From an uncultured Pelagibacteraceae bacterium (GTDB lineage: Bacteria > Pseudomonadota > Alphaproteobacteria > Pelagibacterales > Pelagibacteraceae): a stretch of 64,000 nt of DNA. Of this stretch, positions 1 through 8,454 are shown piece after piece. Positions within the stretch are counted from its first letter, which is position 1. Each line of letters starts with the position of its first letter. The notes under the pieces are model-generated. The model made no database searches, was not told the origin of the DNA, and was given only the letters and a program-made list of their open reading frames with translations. The stretch covers positions 1 to 64,000 of the forward strand of contig CACALX010000005.1 in the NCBI GenBank assembly GCA_902533445.1, written 5' to 3'. Both the position numbers and the translations under genes were made by a program.

Positions 1-439
1 TATTAAATAAATTTAAATTTATATTTTTTGATTTAACCCCCAGTGTTCCAATTGAAGCAACTTTTTTTTTATTTAATTGCATTATTTGAAGATAAAATTC
101 AGCAACTGAAGATTTCCCATTAGTTCCAGTAACAGCTACTAAATTTTTTGGTATTTTGTTGTAAATTTTAAATGAAACTTCTGCTAATAATTTTCTTATA
201 TTTTTTGTTCTTATAAAAAAAATTCCATTACGAAAATCTTTTAATTTTTGTTCTGTTACAATTATTTTAGAACCTTTTTCTATAGCTTTAGAAATGAATT
301 TATTTCCATCTATACTATTTCCCTTAATTGCAAAGAAAATATTATTTTTTTTTAACGATCTAGTATTAAAAGAAATACCTGAAAAAAATAATTTTTTATA
401 ATTTTTGTGGATACCATCAAAATAATTTCCAAGTAACAT
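1..439 (-). CDS. murE: UDP-N-acetylmuramyl-tripeptide synthetase MurE (partial, N-terminal part)
   Basis: This reading frame starts at an ATG (439 on the minus strand) and runs off the left edge, so it is missing from the ORF track. About 146 residues are visible. They begin MLLGNYFDGI and contain the Mur-ligase ATP-binding P-loop AVTGTNGKSSVAEFY, followed by IGTLG, which fits MurE (adds the third stem-peptide residue, usually meso-diaminopimelate in alphaproteobacteria, in the cytoplasm). It starts 2 bases after the ftsI stop codon, as expected in a dcw operon. MurF is the main alternative, but the preceding ftsI and the N-terminal layout favour MurE. The substrate-specificity region is outside the window. 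Confidence 0.85.
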   Translation of the reverse strand, partial: MLLGNYFDGIHKNYKKLFFSGISFNTRSLKKNNIFFAIKGNSIDGNKFISKAIEKGSKIIVTEQKLKDFRNGIFFIRTKNIRKLLAEVSFKIYNKIPKNLVAVTGTNGKSSVAEFYLQIMQLNKKKVASIGTLGVKSKNINLNLFN

Positions 440-441
440 TA

Positions 442-2133
442 TTATTTAACCTGTATATATTTTGTGGCTAAAATAGGCCCAATTTTATCAATTACTTTTC
501 CTGCTACTTCTACTGAAGTCCACCCGGCTGTATTATAAAGTGTTCCCTTCCATCCACCTTTTCTATGCCTATACTTATAATAATAATCTTTTGATTTTTT
601 AGGTGTATCTAGCATCACAACAAATACAAATTGTGGACTAGATGTTGGAAATACCGAACTAAAAGTATTTATTTTTGACTCTGAATATTTTCCTCCTTCT
701 GGTTGATCGGCTGTACCTGTTTTGCCTCCAATTTCATAATTTTGAACATCTGCAAATCTAGCAGTACCCTCGTCTGTATTAACAATTTTTCTTAAAGCAT
801 TAACAACTTGTTCTGAAACTCCTTTATTAATTATTCTTTTGTCCTTATTTTTTTTATTATCTTCCTTAAGAACCAATGTTGGTTTTACATCGTAGCCACC
901 ATTAGACAAAATAGCATATCCTTTTGCTAGTTGAAGAATGGTTGTTGCTACTCCATGACCAAAAGAGGCTGTTGCTAATCTACATTTTCCAAAATCATAA
1001 TCAATTTGAGGTGCCACTTCTTCAATGTCAAAATTAATCTGAGTCAATACTCCAATATCCTCTAAAAAAGATTTAAATTTTTCTGGGCCAACTTTTTGAG
1101 CAATTCGAACAGATCCTATGTTTCCAGATCTAACTAAAATTTGCTCAGCAGTTAAATCTGAAGGTATTTCATTATCATATTCTCCAATCCTGTATCTGTC
1201 ACACTTAATTGATTTTGGTAAATCTAAAAATTCAGTGTCTGGTTCAATTAATTTCTCATTTAAAGCACTTGCAAAAGTAAAAACTTTAAAAACTGAACCA
1301 AGTTCATATGTTCCTTTTGTTACTCTATTAATATAATTTACATCTGATATACTTTTTCTCTCATTTGGATTAAAATCAGGTAATGAAACTAAAGAGAGTA
1401 TATTACCATTATTAACATTCATTAAAATCGCTGCACTTCCTTTGCTTTTAAAAATTTCCTGATATTTTAACAATTCTTTTCTAATCAAAAATTGAATATC
1501 TTTATCAACAGTTAATTTAATTGGGTCTCTAGATGATCTAAGATTTTCATTTAACGATTTTTCCAACCCAGAAATACCATTATTGTCACTATCTATTTGT
1601 CCTAAAATATGACTAAAAAGATTTTTCTGTGGATACATTCTAAGCACTTTTTCTTCAGGGATAAGAGATTTATCTCCCAACTTCATAATTTGCTCATATT
1701 TTTCTTCTGAAATTTTTTTCTCTAAATAAAAAAACTTTTTGTTTTCTATTTTTTTTTCAATTTCATTAAAATCTTTGTCTGGGAAAATAATTTTTAGACT
1801 TAACAGTAATTTTTCTTCACTAATTATGTCTGAAGTTTTGAGACCAACATCAATAGACTTAACCGTTTTTGCTAAATAATTTCCATTAATATCTAAAATA
1901 TCTGCTCTATAAAGATCACTACTTAAAGTAAGTTTGTTGTTTGTATTCTCAATTTTTGCCTCTCGAGACCCTAAATGAATTAAATGTATTGTGTATATTG
2001 AATAAATAACAAAAAAGATAAAAAAAATAAAAGCAACTCTATTAAATTGAATATTTAATCCAGTATTACTTTTTTTATAAACAAAATCATTTTTGTGATC
2101 TTCAATTGTTAATCTTTCTTTAAAATTGCTCAT
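442..2133 (-). CDS. ftsI: Peptidoglycan D,D-transpeptidase FtsI (PBP3)
   Basis: This is the septal transpeptidase that cross-links peptidoglycan during division, a single-pass inner-membrane protein with a periplasmic catalytic domain. One membrane segment is visible near residues 27-47 (VAFIFFIFFVIYSIYTIHLI). A PBP dimerisation region follows. The three penicillin-binding motifs are intact: SxxK in ELGSVFKVF near residue 280, SxN in VRSGNIGS near 334, and KTG in GGKTGTADQP near 470. The length of 563 residues is normal for the family. It overlaps ftsL by 4 bases (ATGA), implying coupled translation, and is followed after 2 bases by murE. The plus-strand ORF at 1118-1336 is a shadow of this gene. 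Confidence 0.96.
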   Translation of the reverse strand: MSNFKERLTIEDHKNDFVYKKSNTGLNIQFNRVAFIFFIFFVIYSIYTIHLIHLGSREAKIENTNNKLTLSSDLYRADILDINGNYLAKTVKSIDVGLKTSDIISEEKLLLSLKIIFPDKDFNEIEKKIENKKFFYLEKKISEEKYEQIMKLGDKSLIPEEKVLRMYPQKNLFSHILGQIDSDNNGISGLEKSLNENLRSSRDPIKLTVDKDIQFLIRKELLKYQEIFKSKGSAAILMNVNNGNILSLVSLPDFNPNERKSISDVNYINRVTKGTYELGSVFKVFTFASALNEKLIEPDTEFLDLPKSIKCDRYRIGEYDNEIPSDLTAEQILVRSGNIGSVRIAQKVGPEKFKSFLEDIGVLTQINFDIEEVAPQIDYDFGKCRLATASFGHGVATTILQLAKGYAILSNGGYDVKPTLVLKEDNKKNKDKRIINKGVSEQVVNALRKIVNTDEGTARFADVQNYEIGGKTGTADQPEGGKYSESKINTFSSVFPTSSPQFVFVVMLDTPKKSKDYYYKYRHRKGGWKGTLYNTAGWTSVEVAGKVIDKIGPILATKYIQVK

Positions 2134-2438
2134 TTTTCCTTAGTTATTTTATAATCCTCTAATTTATTTACATTTTCTGAATTATTATAAATTTTAATAT
2201 CTTCTATTTTTTTTTGAAATAATTGATCTTCAAAATATAAAGATTGATATTCCAATAATTTTTCAGCAGAACTTAGATAATCATATTCCAACTGACTATT
2301 TTCTAAATCTGATTTTAAAAGTCTTATGCTTTCTTTATAAGCAAATATTTTATCTTCAATTTTTTTTGTAGTATTTTTTATAATTGCTGTAGTTAAAACT
2401 AAAATTATAATTGTTAATGTTAGTAATAATTTTTTCAA
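2130..2438 (-). CDS. ftsL: FtsL-like cell division protein
   Basis: This 102-residue protein has a short cytoplasmic start, one membrane helix ([17 protein letters not shown]) and then a charged, coiled-coil-prone stretch with leucines at heptad spacing. That is the FtsL plan. FtsL pairs with FtsB and FtsQ in the divisome. Sequence similarity in this family is too weak to prove identity by eye, so the call rests on topology and position: it lies between rsmH and ftsI, where ftsL sits in most dcw clusters. It overlaps both neighbours by 4 bases. Confidence 0.75.
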   Translation of the reverse strand: MKKLLLTLTIIILVLTTAIIKNTTKKIEDKIFAYKESIRLLKSDLENSQLEYDYLSSAEKLLEYQSLYFEDQLFQKKIEDIKIYNNSENVNKLEDYKITKEK

Positions 2439-3445
2439 AGTTTATCTCCAAACTTTTCAATTTCTAAAAAATTTTTAAATTTTTCCTCTATATCTGTGTC
2501 AAAATTAAAGAAATCACTTTTCTTAATTGCATATCTTAGTTTTGCAGATCTTGAAGGTGGGTTTTCTTTTATCTCAAGATCAGATGGAACAATTGGTTTT
2601 TTTTGACTTAAATTAAAAAGAGTTTCCTTTTGATCTATAATAGGCGAATATCTCGAAATACTCTTATTTTGAGAAAGACTTTTTAAAAAATACTTTACAA
2701 TTTTATCTTCTAAAGAGTGGAATGTAACAACAGCTAAAACACCTCCTTTTTTTAACACTTTTGTAGCATTTATAAGTCCATATATTAATTCACTTATTTC
2801 TTTATTTACAAAAATTCTAAGAGCTTGAAAAACTTTAGTTGAATTATGTATTTTAAAATTTTTTCTTATTTTTGATTTATCAACAATTTTAATTAAACCC
2901 TGTGTATCAATTTTCTTATTTAATCTTTCTTTTACAATATTTTTAGAAATATATTTTGCATCTTTTTCATCTCCAAAGTATTTAAAAATTTTCTCCAACT
3001 CTTTTGCATTCAGTTTATTTATAGCATCGGCAGCTGAATAATTATTTAAACCCAATTGCATATTTAAATCTGTCTTTGAGTTGAATGACAATCCTTTTTT
3101 TGGATCTTTCATTTGTGTTAATGAATATCCTAGATCAAAAATAACACCTTTGATATTTTTGTTTTTAATTTTTAAATTTGTTAATTGACTAAATTTTAAA
3201 TTTTTGAAAATAAATCTATCTTCAAAGTTTTCTAAAATTGAGTTTGCAACTTTTTGACTTTCAATATCCCTATCAAGTCCTATTACTTTTGTATTTTCAA
3301 ACTCTAATATTTTTTTTGAATATTCACCTTGACCAAATGTACAGTCTATAAATGTGCCACCATGTTGAGGGGTGATAACGCTAATAATTTCTTCTAGCAG
3401 TACTGGATAATGTTTTTGTACATCCGGTACTATGGTGGCTTCCAT
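2435..3445 (-). CDS. rsmH: 16S rRNA (cytosine(1402)-N(4))-methyltransferase RsmH (MraW)
   Basis: RsmH methylates N4 of C1402 in the 16S rRNA decoding centre using S-adenosylmethionine. The N terminus [10 protein letters not shown] and the SAM-binding loop [16 protein letters not shown] (near residues 32-47) are typical, as are [19 protein letters not shown] and [15 protein letters not shown] further on, and a C-terminal [10 protein letters not shown]. The length of 336 residues is normal. It lies 18 bases after the ftsZ stop and overlaps ftsL by 4 bases. In most bacteria rsmH directly follows mraZ; here ftsZ comes between them. Confidence 0.96.
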   Translation of the reverse strand: MEATIVPDVQKHYPVLLEEIISVITPQHGGTFIDCTFGQGEYSKKILEFENTKVIGLDRDIESQKVANSILENFEDRFIFKNLKFSQLTNLKIKNKNIKGVIFDLGYSLTQMKDPKKGLSFNSKTDLNMQLGLNNYSAADAINKLNAKELEKIFKYFGDEKDAKYISKNIVKERLNKKIDTQGLIKIVDKSKIRKNFKIHNSTKVFQALRIFVNKEISELIYGLINATKVLKKGGVLAVVTFHSLEDKIVKYFLKSLSQNKSISRYSPIIDQKETLFNLSQKKPIVPSDLEIKENPPSRSAKLRYAIKKSDFFNFDTDIEEKFKNFLEIEKFGDKL

Positions 3446-3463
3446 TTATTTCTTTGAAGACCA

Positions 3464-4939
3464 TTAATTTTTTTGTCTTCTTAGGAAAGCAGGAATTTCA
3501 AGATCGTCTTCATCTTCTCGATCCTCAGAATTTAACAAATCTGAAGGAGAAGAGTTTTCGCTTTCAGAGCTAAATAAATCTGGTGAGTCTGAATCTACGC
3601 CAAACTCCTTCAGATCATTTGATGTTTCTTCTTGAACATTTTCATCATCATTTTTTTCTTCAAATGTTTCTACTGCTTCTTGAGTAAACGATTTTTCCAT
3701 TTCATTTACAGTGCTGTCTTCGACAATGTTTTCTGTTACTACACTGTTTTCTGTAGCGAAATTTTCGTTCATCATGTTATTTTCAACACTTACTTGTTCT
3801 TGTTCTTGAACAATTTCATTCTCAACCTTGAGAGCGTTAGCACCATGAGTAATTGGGCTTGATGAATTTGAAAAATTAAATGCTGGAGAGCCCATATTTG
3901 AAAAATCAGAGTAACCTGGATTACGATTTTGTATTCTATGCACCATATTTACCACTGATTTAGACTCTGGTTGTTGTCCATCTAATGAGGTTGCAACAAT
4001 TGAAACTCTCATTTTTCCGTCTAAGTCAGCATCTGTTATTGCTCCTATAATTAACTCAGCCTCTGGATCAACTTCTGCTCTTACTTTGTTAACTGCTTCG
4101 TCAACTTCAAAAAGTTTTAAATCTTTACCACCGGTGATATTTACTAGTAAACCTTTAGCACCCTTTAAAGTATAATCATCAATTAATGGATTGCTGATTG
4201 CCATTTCTGCTGCTTTAAGTGCTCTACCTTCACCTTCAGCTTCTCCAGTTCCCATCATTGCTTTGCCCATTGAAGCCATTACAGTTTCAACATCTGCAAA
4301 ATCTAAATTAATTAATCCAGGTCTTACCATTAAATCTGTAATACTTTGAACTCCATGCATCAAAACATTATTTGAAAGATTAAAAGACTCTTCAAAAGTT
4401 GTTTGTTCATTTGCAATTTTAAATAGGTTTTGGTTTGGAATGACAATAATAGTATCCACATGTTTTCTTAACTCTTCCAATCCTTGTTGTGCTCTTCGCA
4501 TTCTTGAGGGACCTTCATATAAAAATGGAAGAGTCACAACACCTACAGTTAAAATATTTAATTCTTTAGCAGCTCTAGCGATGACGTGAGCAGCACCAGT
4601 GCCCGTTCCACCACCCATACCAGCTGCAATAAAAACCATATTTGCGCCTTGAAGTGTATTTACAATTTCATTCAACGATTCATCGGCAGCTGCTTGTCCG
4701 ATGTCTAATTTTGCACCTGCACCTAAACCTTTTGTTAAATTTAATCCGATTTGAATTCTAGTTTTTGCTTTACTTAACTTTAAATCTTGAGCATCTGTAT
4801 TTACTGCAATAAACTCTACTCCTTGAAGTTTGTTATCAATCATTTCATTTATTGCGTTTCCTCCAGCCCCACCTACTCCTAAAACTAAAAGTCGTGGCTG
4901 AAGTTCTTTTATCTCTGGTGCTTTAAAGTTAATTGTCAT
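3464..4939 (-). CDS. ftsZ: Cell division GTPase FtsZ
   Basis: FtsZ is the tubulin-like GTPase that forms the cytokinetic ring. The GTP-binding region is clear ([14 protein letters not shown] near the N terminus, [11 protein letters not shown] near residue 110, and [13 protein letters not shown]). A long acidic, low-complexity linker follows, and the protein ends with [13 protein letters not shown], the conserved C-terminal peptide that binds FtsA and other partners. The ORF track starts 47 codons earlier inside mraZ. I chose the ATG at 4939 ([10 protein letters not shown]) because it lies 1 base after the mraZ stop and has AGGGGA at a suitable distance. That gives 491 residues. Its place as second gene of the cluster is unusual. 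Confidence 0.96.
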   Translation of the reverse strand: MTINFKAPEIKELQPRLLVLGVGGAGGNAINEMIDNKLQGVEFIAVNTDAQDLKLSKAKTRIQIGLNLTKGLGAGAKLDIGQAAADESLNEIVNTLQGANMVFIAAGMGGGTGTGAAHVIARAAKELNILTVGVVTLPFLYEGPSRMRRAQQGLEELRKHVDTIIVIPNQNLFKIANEQTTFEESFNLSNNVLMHGVQSITDLMVRPGLINLDFADVETVMASMGKAMMGTGEAEGEGRALKAAEMAISNPLIDDYTLKGAKGLLVNITGGKDLKLFEVDEAVNKVRAEVDPEAELIIGAITDADLDGKMRVSIVATSLDGQQPESKSVVNMVHRIQNRNPGYSDFSNMGSPAFNFSNSSSPITHGANALKVENEIVQEQEQVSVENNMMNENFATENSVVTENIVEDSTVNEMEKSFTQEAVETFEEKNDDENVQEETSNDLKEFGVDSDSPDLFSSESENSSPSDLLNSEDREDEDDLEIPAFLRRQKN

Positions 4940-4940
4940 C

Positions 4941-5408
4941 TTATTTCCCCTCGTTATTGTTAAAGTGTTTTTCCCATTTAAGACTTGCTCGATTTGAATT
5001 TGCTTTTTTTCTTGCTGATGTCTTAAATTTTTCAAATGCTGTTGGTTCCCAAATTTGAAAGGTTTGACCTTGACCAACAAACAACATGCTATTTTTTATT
5101 TTTGCATGTTTTAATAATTTTGATGAAAGAGAAATTCTACCTTCACCATCAAACTGTAAATTAGTGCTTTCTGCTAATATTGATGTTGCAAAATAATCTC
5201 TTTTTTCCTCAAAAGGATTTAAAGAGTCTATCGCAGAAGAAATTTTTTCAATTCTGTCTTGAGAGCATGCTTCTATAGAGGAATTATTAAAAGATGGATA
5301 ACAAATTACTCCATTATAACCTAAATTCGACAAATGAGATCTGAAGCTAGCAGGCACAGACACTCTCCCCTTTTTGTCCAATTTGTTCTCGTAAGTCGAT
5401 AAAAACAT
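4941..5408 (-). CDS. mraZ: Transcriptional regulator MraZ
   Basis: MraZ is a ring-forming DNA-binding protein that represses its own dcw operon in E. coli. Two SpoVT/AbrB-type half-domains are visible: [20 protein letters not shown] at the N terminus and [20 protein letters not shown] in the second half. The length of 155 residues is normal. It is the first gene of the operon, with ftsZ starting 1 base after it. Upstream lie three TGGG repeats at exact 10-base spacing, which match the known MraZ operator pattern, so autoregulation is likely. Confidence 0.95.
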   Translation of the reverse strand: MFLSTYENKLDKKGRVSVPASFRSHLSNLGYNGVICYPSFNNSSIEACSQDRIEKISSAIDSLNPFEEKRDYFATSILAESTNLQFDGEGRISLSSKLLKHAKIKNSMLFVGQGQTFQIWEPTAFEKFKTSARKKANSNRASLKWEKHFNNNEGK

Positions 5409-5436
5409 ATATTTTTAATTTTATAAATTCCATAAA

Positions 5437-5461
5437 TGGGAATATTTGGGAATATATGGGC
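5437..5461. promoter_or_regulatory. Putative MraZ operator (three phased TGGGN repeats)
   Basis: On the plus strand TGGGA-ATATT-TGGGA-ATATA-TGGGC gives three TGGGN units separated by exactly 5 bases (units at 5437, 5447 and 5457). This is the TGGGN-with-5-base-spacer pattern described for MraZ in E. coli. The cluster starts 29 bases upstream of the mraZ start codon. The TGGG strand is opposite to the mraZ coding strand. It could also affect the small divergent ORF at 5512. Confidence 0.8.
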
Positions 5462-5511
5462 ATTTAAAATGATAGTCAAATGTTGATTCTTTGCCTAATT
5501 AAAGTAATTTT

Positions 5512-5664
5512 ATGAGGAAAAATTCAAAATATGATTTAAAATTGATGAGTTCTTTCATTTATTTGTTTGCTGAGATAATGAGGATACTTATTCAAGCTCC
5601 ATTTAAATTTATACTTCTATCTATAAAAATAATTGTATTAATATTTTATTTTTTCGTTTTTTAG
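5512..5664 (+). CDS. Possible small membrane protein (50 residues)
   Basis: An ATG-initiated frame too short for the ORF track encodes 50 residues, from MRKNSKYDLKLMSS to a strongly hydrophobic C terminus (FKFILLSIKIIVLIFYFFVF). The shape is a basic N terminus, one amphipathic segment and one membrane-spanning segment at the end. I do not recognise a family. It is divergent from mraZ and shares its upstream region, and it ends just before the 3' end of rnpB on the other strand. AT-rich DNA readily gives hydrophobic frames by chance, and no clear Shine-Dalgarno site is seen, so it may not be real. Confidence 0.35.
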   Translation: MRKNSKYDLKLMSSFIYLFAEIMRILIQAPFKFILLSIKIIVLIFYFFVF

Positions 5665-5670
5665 ACTATG

Positions 5671-6034
5671 GAGAGCCAGATAAACTATAAGCCGGGTTCT
5701 GTCATTTAAACCTATCATTTGTCTAGGCTTAAGATCACTCTTAAGCTCAAGCAACTAACCCTGATGACCAGCCAAGGACGGCTTTTAGTTTTGCAACAAT
5801 GTCATCTCTACTTAGTCTTGCTCTCAGTGGGGTTTTCCAGCGTTCATTGTTACCAATAGAACCGGTGTGCTCTTACCACACCTTTTCACCCTTGCCATGT
5901 TATGGCGGTTTATTTTCTGTGGCACTATCCCTAGGGTTTCCCCCGCCAGGCATTACCTGGCACTGTGTCCTTGTAGAGCCCGGACTTTCCTCTTTAAAAA
6001 AAATTAAAGCGATAAGTCATTTATCTGGCGAGGT
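5671..6034 (-). ncRNA. rnpB: RNase P RNA (bacterial type A)
   Basis: The minus strand carries the hallmark rnpB segments in order: GAGGAAAGTCCGGGCTC near the 5' end, GTGCCAGGTAATGCCTGG with CGGGGGAAACCC, the GTAAGAGCACACCGG core, and ACAGAACCCGGCTTATAG near the 3' end. Terminal helix P1 can be placed: GCCAGATAAA (6029-6020) pairs perfectly with TTTATCTGGC (5684-5675). Length is about 360 bases, normal for this RNA, which cleaves the 5' leader from tRNA precursors together with RnpA. The ends are approximate. The plus-strand ORF at 5799-6077 is a shadow. Confidence 0.97.
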
Positions 6035-6069
6035 GAACTTATTATTAAACTTAAAAATTACAAGACAAA

Positions 6070-6807
6070 TTAATTAAGCTTTTTTATTAGGTTTTCGCTT
6101 ATTAATAAACATTCTTTATCAATTTTGCCATTTACTAGTTCTTGCCTGAATCGTCTCTGAAATGCAAATGTGATAATTTTATTATATTTATTTTTATTTA
6201 TTTTTGAGCTTCTAGGATAACCAATTTTAAAAAGATTGTTTATAAATTTTAATTTAAATGGATTTGAAATATTTAATCCTCTTTCTTTTTTTACCTTGTT
6301 TTGATTTAAATCATGCCAAATTCCAATTTTGTTTTTTGATAAAAATGCCCATGGAAATTTCTCACCAGGGTCTAGCTTTCTATCTGGTGCTATATCTGAA
6401 TGACCTAATATTAATTTTGAATTAATTTTAAACTTTTTAATTAAATAATTTGTCAGCTTTATTAATGATGAAATTTGTTTTTTTGAAAATTCTTTATATT
6501 TAAATTCATGACCAGGATTAGTTATTTCAATCCCTATAGAGTTTTTGTTTAAAGATTTAAATTTTTTCCAACTAGAAATGCCTGCATGCCAAGCTTGATA
6601 AGTTTCAGGTACCATTTTTATAATATCTCCATTATTCTTAATTAAATAATGACAGCTAACTTTAGAGTTTTGATCTAATAATTTGTCTATTGCTTTTTTT
6701 TCGGATTTCATTCCAGTATAGTGAAAAACTATGAATTTTATCTCACTTATTTTTCTTCTTTTAAGATCAAAATTTGGAGAATAATTTAGTATTATTTTCA
6801 TACTCAA
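6070..6807 (-). CDS. N-acetylmuramoyl-L-alanine amidase, AmpD/AmiD-type (Amidase_2)
   Basis: This is a zinc amidase of the PGRP-like Amidase_2 fold that cuts the MurNAc-L-Ala bond. Visible motifs are FIVFHYTGM (first zinc His at residue 29), YQAWHAGISSW, NSIGIEITNPG, and GHSDIAPDRKLDPGEKFPW (second zinc His near 138 and the Asp ligand). The C-terminal 80 residues resemble the extra region of AmiD proteins. No signal peptide or lipobox is seen, so it may act on cytoplasmic anhydro-muropeptides during recycling, as AmpD does. The gene stands alone between rnpB and the mla genes. Start at 6807 or two codons later cannot be decided. Confidence 0.88.
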   Translation of the reverse strand: MSMKIILNYSPNFDLKRRKISEIKFIVFHYTGMKSEKKAIDKLLDQNSKVSCHYLIKNNGDIIKMVPETYQAWHAGISSWKKFKSLNKNSIGIEITNPGHEFKYKEFSKKQISSLIKLTNYLIKKFKINSKLILGHSDIAPDRKLDPGEKFPWAFLSKNKIGIWHDLNQNKVKKERGLNISNPFKLKFINNLFKIGYPRSSKINKNKYNKIITFAFQRRFRQELVNGKIDKECLLISENLIKKLN

Positions 6808-6902
6808 TTTGGGTACAAATTTAGGCTATTTATTAACAATTTATCGTCACTTTTGAAATTTAATTCTACTTTAATATTAAATTTTATATAATATAAATTC
6901 GC

Positions 6903-7706
6903 ATGTTAAAAAAACTGACCATAATAGTATTTTCTCTATTCTTAATTGCATTTAATGCTAATGCAGGTTCTGATGGCGAGCTAGCTTTAAATAACAATAA
7001 ATCTGAAACTCAAGAGACAAAGGATTGTTTTGAAAAGCTTAACAGAGCAACATTTTCTTTTAACCAAGGTCTTGATAAAGCATTAATTAAACCAATAGCA
7101 AAAGGGTATAGAAAATTGCCAGATAAAGTTCAAAAAGGAACTAGCAACGCTGTAAAAAATTTATCTAACTTGGTAACTATACCGAATAATGTTTTGCAAG
7201 GTGATATTAAAACTGCAATTATAAATACTGCTCGATTAGCAGTTAATACAACTGTTGGATTATTAGGAACCATCGATGTTGCTAACAATATGGGTTTTCC
7301 TAAATATGAAAAAGAGGATTATGGGCAAACTCTTGGTAAATGGGGCTTTGGCCCAGGTTGTTATTTAGTGCTTCCAGTTCTAGGTCCCTCTACTATTAGA
7401 GATACGACAGGATCTTTTGTAAATATAATGGGTGGAGATCCTTGGTACAATGCCTCAGTACATGGAAACAATGAGTTTTTAAGTGAGGGAGCTTATATTG
7501 CTTCAAAAGCAATCACTGGAATTGAATTTAGAGCAAATAATATTGAATCTTTTGAAAACCTTGAAAAAAATTCTATAGATTTTTATGCATCAGTCAGAAG
7601 TTTATACTTACAGGATAGAGAAAATAAAATTAGGAATAATCAACGAGGAAATATAGATGTCATTTATGAAGATGATGAAGATTGGGAAGAAATAGATAAC
7701 AAATAA
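6903..7706 (+). CDS. mlaA: MlaA (VacJ) family phospholipid-transport protein
   Basis: MlaA sits in the outer membrane and removes misplaced phospholipids, passing them to periplasmic MlaC. The family core is clear: NRATFSFNQGLDKALIKP, NVLQGDIKTAIINTARLAVN, and YGQTLGKWGFGPGCYLVLPVLGPS. The N terminus is a signal peptide ending ANA-G. There is no lipobox cysteine, so unlike E. coli MlaA it is probably not a lipoprotein. The C terminus is acidic (YEDDEDWEEIDNK). mlaC follows after 18 bases; mlaFED are not in the window. Confidence 0.93.
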   Translation: MLKKLTIIVFSLFLIAFNANAGSDGELALNNNKSETQETKDCFEKLNRATFSFNQGLDKALIKPIAKGYRKLPDKVQKGTSNAVKNLSNLVTIPNNVLQGDIKTAIINTARLAVNTTVGLLGTIDVANNMGFPKYEKEDYGQTLGKWGFGPGCYLVLPVLGPSTIRDTTGSFVNIMGGDPWYNASVHGNNEFLSEGAYIASKAITGIEFRANNIESFENLEKNSIDFYASVRSLYLQDRENKIRNNQRGNIDVIYEDDEDWEEIDNK

Positions 7707-7724
7707 TCAAAAATAATATAAATC

Positions 7725-8309
7725 ATGAAAAAACTATTGATGTTGCTATTCTTGTTAAATTTACTAACAAGCAATTCTCATTCTATTGAACCTGATGTAT
7801 TTGTTCAGTCAACTGTAAATAGAGCATCAGCAATTCTTTCAAAAGATATTTCAAAAGAAGAAAAAATAAATCAACTTAAAGTAATAGCAAAAGAAACCGT
7901 AGATATAAGAGGAGTAGGTTTTTATTCTATTGGTTCAGCAAGAAAAAATCTTAATGAAGATCAAAAAAATAAATATTTAGAGGTTTTTGAGGATTATTTT
8001 TTAAAAAGTTTTTCAAGTAGATTGTCAGAATATTCTAATCCTAAAATAGATGTTCAAGATAAAGATGTATTAAATAAAAATTATACAATTGTTAAAAGTA
8101 TATTGGTTGCAACATCTGAGAGACCAGAAATTAAAATTGATTGGAGAATTTATACTAAAAATCCTGACAATCCTTTGATTAGAGATTTGATTATAGAAGG
8201 ACTAAGTTTAGCAAGAACACAAAAAGAGGAATTTGCATCTATTTTGAGTTCTAATGATGATGATATTAATGCACTATATGAAGCACTAGAAAAATTTGCC
8301 AACAATTAA
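7725..8309 (+). CDS. mlaC: MlaC family phospholipid-binding protein
   Basis: MlaC is the periplasmic carrier that shuttles phospholipids between MlaA and the MlaFEDB transporter. A signal peptide (KKLLMLLFLLNLLTSNSHS) precedes a mature domain with VDIRGVGFYSIGSARKNL and YLEVFEDYFLKSFSSRL, and a region reading IKIDWRIYTKNPDN...RDLIIEGLSLARTQKEEF, all typical of the Tol_Tol_Ttg2 family. Length of 194 residues is normal. The stop codon is 1 base before the 55-base tRNA-fragment repeat that marks the left boundary of the insertion. Confidence 0.92.
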   Translation: MKKLLMLLFLLNLLTSNSHSIEPDVFVQSTVNRASAILSKDISKEEKINQLKVIAKETVDIRGVGFYSIGSARKNLNEDQKNKYLEVFEDYFLKSFSSRLSEYSNPKIDVQDKDVLNKNYTIVKSILVATSERPEIKIDWRIYTKNPDNPLIRDLIIEGLSLARTQKEEFASILSSNDDDINALYEALEKFANN

Positions 8310-8310
8310 T

Positions 8311-8365
8311 TTGGTGGGCCCGCCAGGACTCGAACCTGGGACCAATACATTATGAGTGTACTGCT
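8311..8365 (-). repeat. Displaced tRNA 3' fragment (left att-like direct repeat)
   Basis: These 55 bases are identical to 10327-10381, the 3' part (anticodon arm, variable loop, T arm, acceptor strand and CCA) of the CAT-anticodon tRNA. The copy stops in the D arm, and the following bases AGAACGAATGAGCC do not complete a tRNA. It therefore cannot be functional. A perfect duplicate of a tRNA 3' end at the far side of an insert is the classic footprint of site-specific integration by a tyrosine recombinase. Confidence 0.93.
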
Positions 8366-8429
8366 AGAACGAATGAGCCGCTTGAAATACAATAAAATTT
8401 TTTTAAAACTAGTCTAAAACTTGTATTCA

Positions 8430-8440
8430 GTGAGTACCTG
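8430..8440 (+). repeat. Internal 11-base repeat, left copy (GTGAGTACCTG)
   Basis: GTGAGTACCTG occurs here and at 10273-10283 in the same orientation, in the short non-coding flanks on either side of the protease gene. A related GTGAG follows at once (GTGAGAGTCAC). Paired short repeats at this position could be arm-type integrase-binding sites. Confidence 0.55.
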
Positions 8441-8454
8441 TGAGAGTCACAGAA

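Noticed and set aside
1118-1336. Plus-strand ORF inside ftsI, and the similar antisense ORFs at 3632, 9442, 10678, 12660, 14210, 19657, 25072 and 26674
   Set aside because: All are antisense shadows of strongly supported genes with no recognisable features.
4940-5080. 47-codon N-terminal extension of FtsZ in the ORF track
   Set aside because: It overlaps mraZ in another frame, is unlike FtsZ, and the ATG at 4939 has a Shine-Dalgarno site and family-typical sequence.
5799-6077. 92-residue plus-strand ORF
   Set aside because: It lies antisense to the well-supported rnpB gene and shows no protein family features.
8311-8385. A second functional CAT tRNA gene
   Set aside because: Identity stops in the D arm and the remaining bases cannot form the D stem or the 5' acceptor strand.
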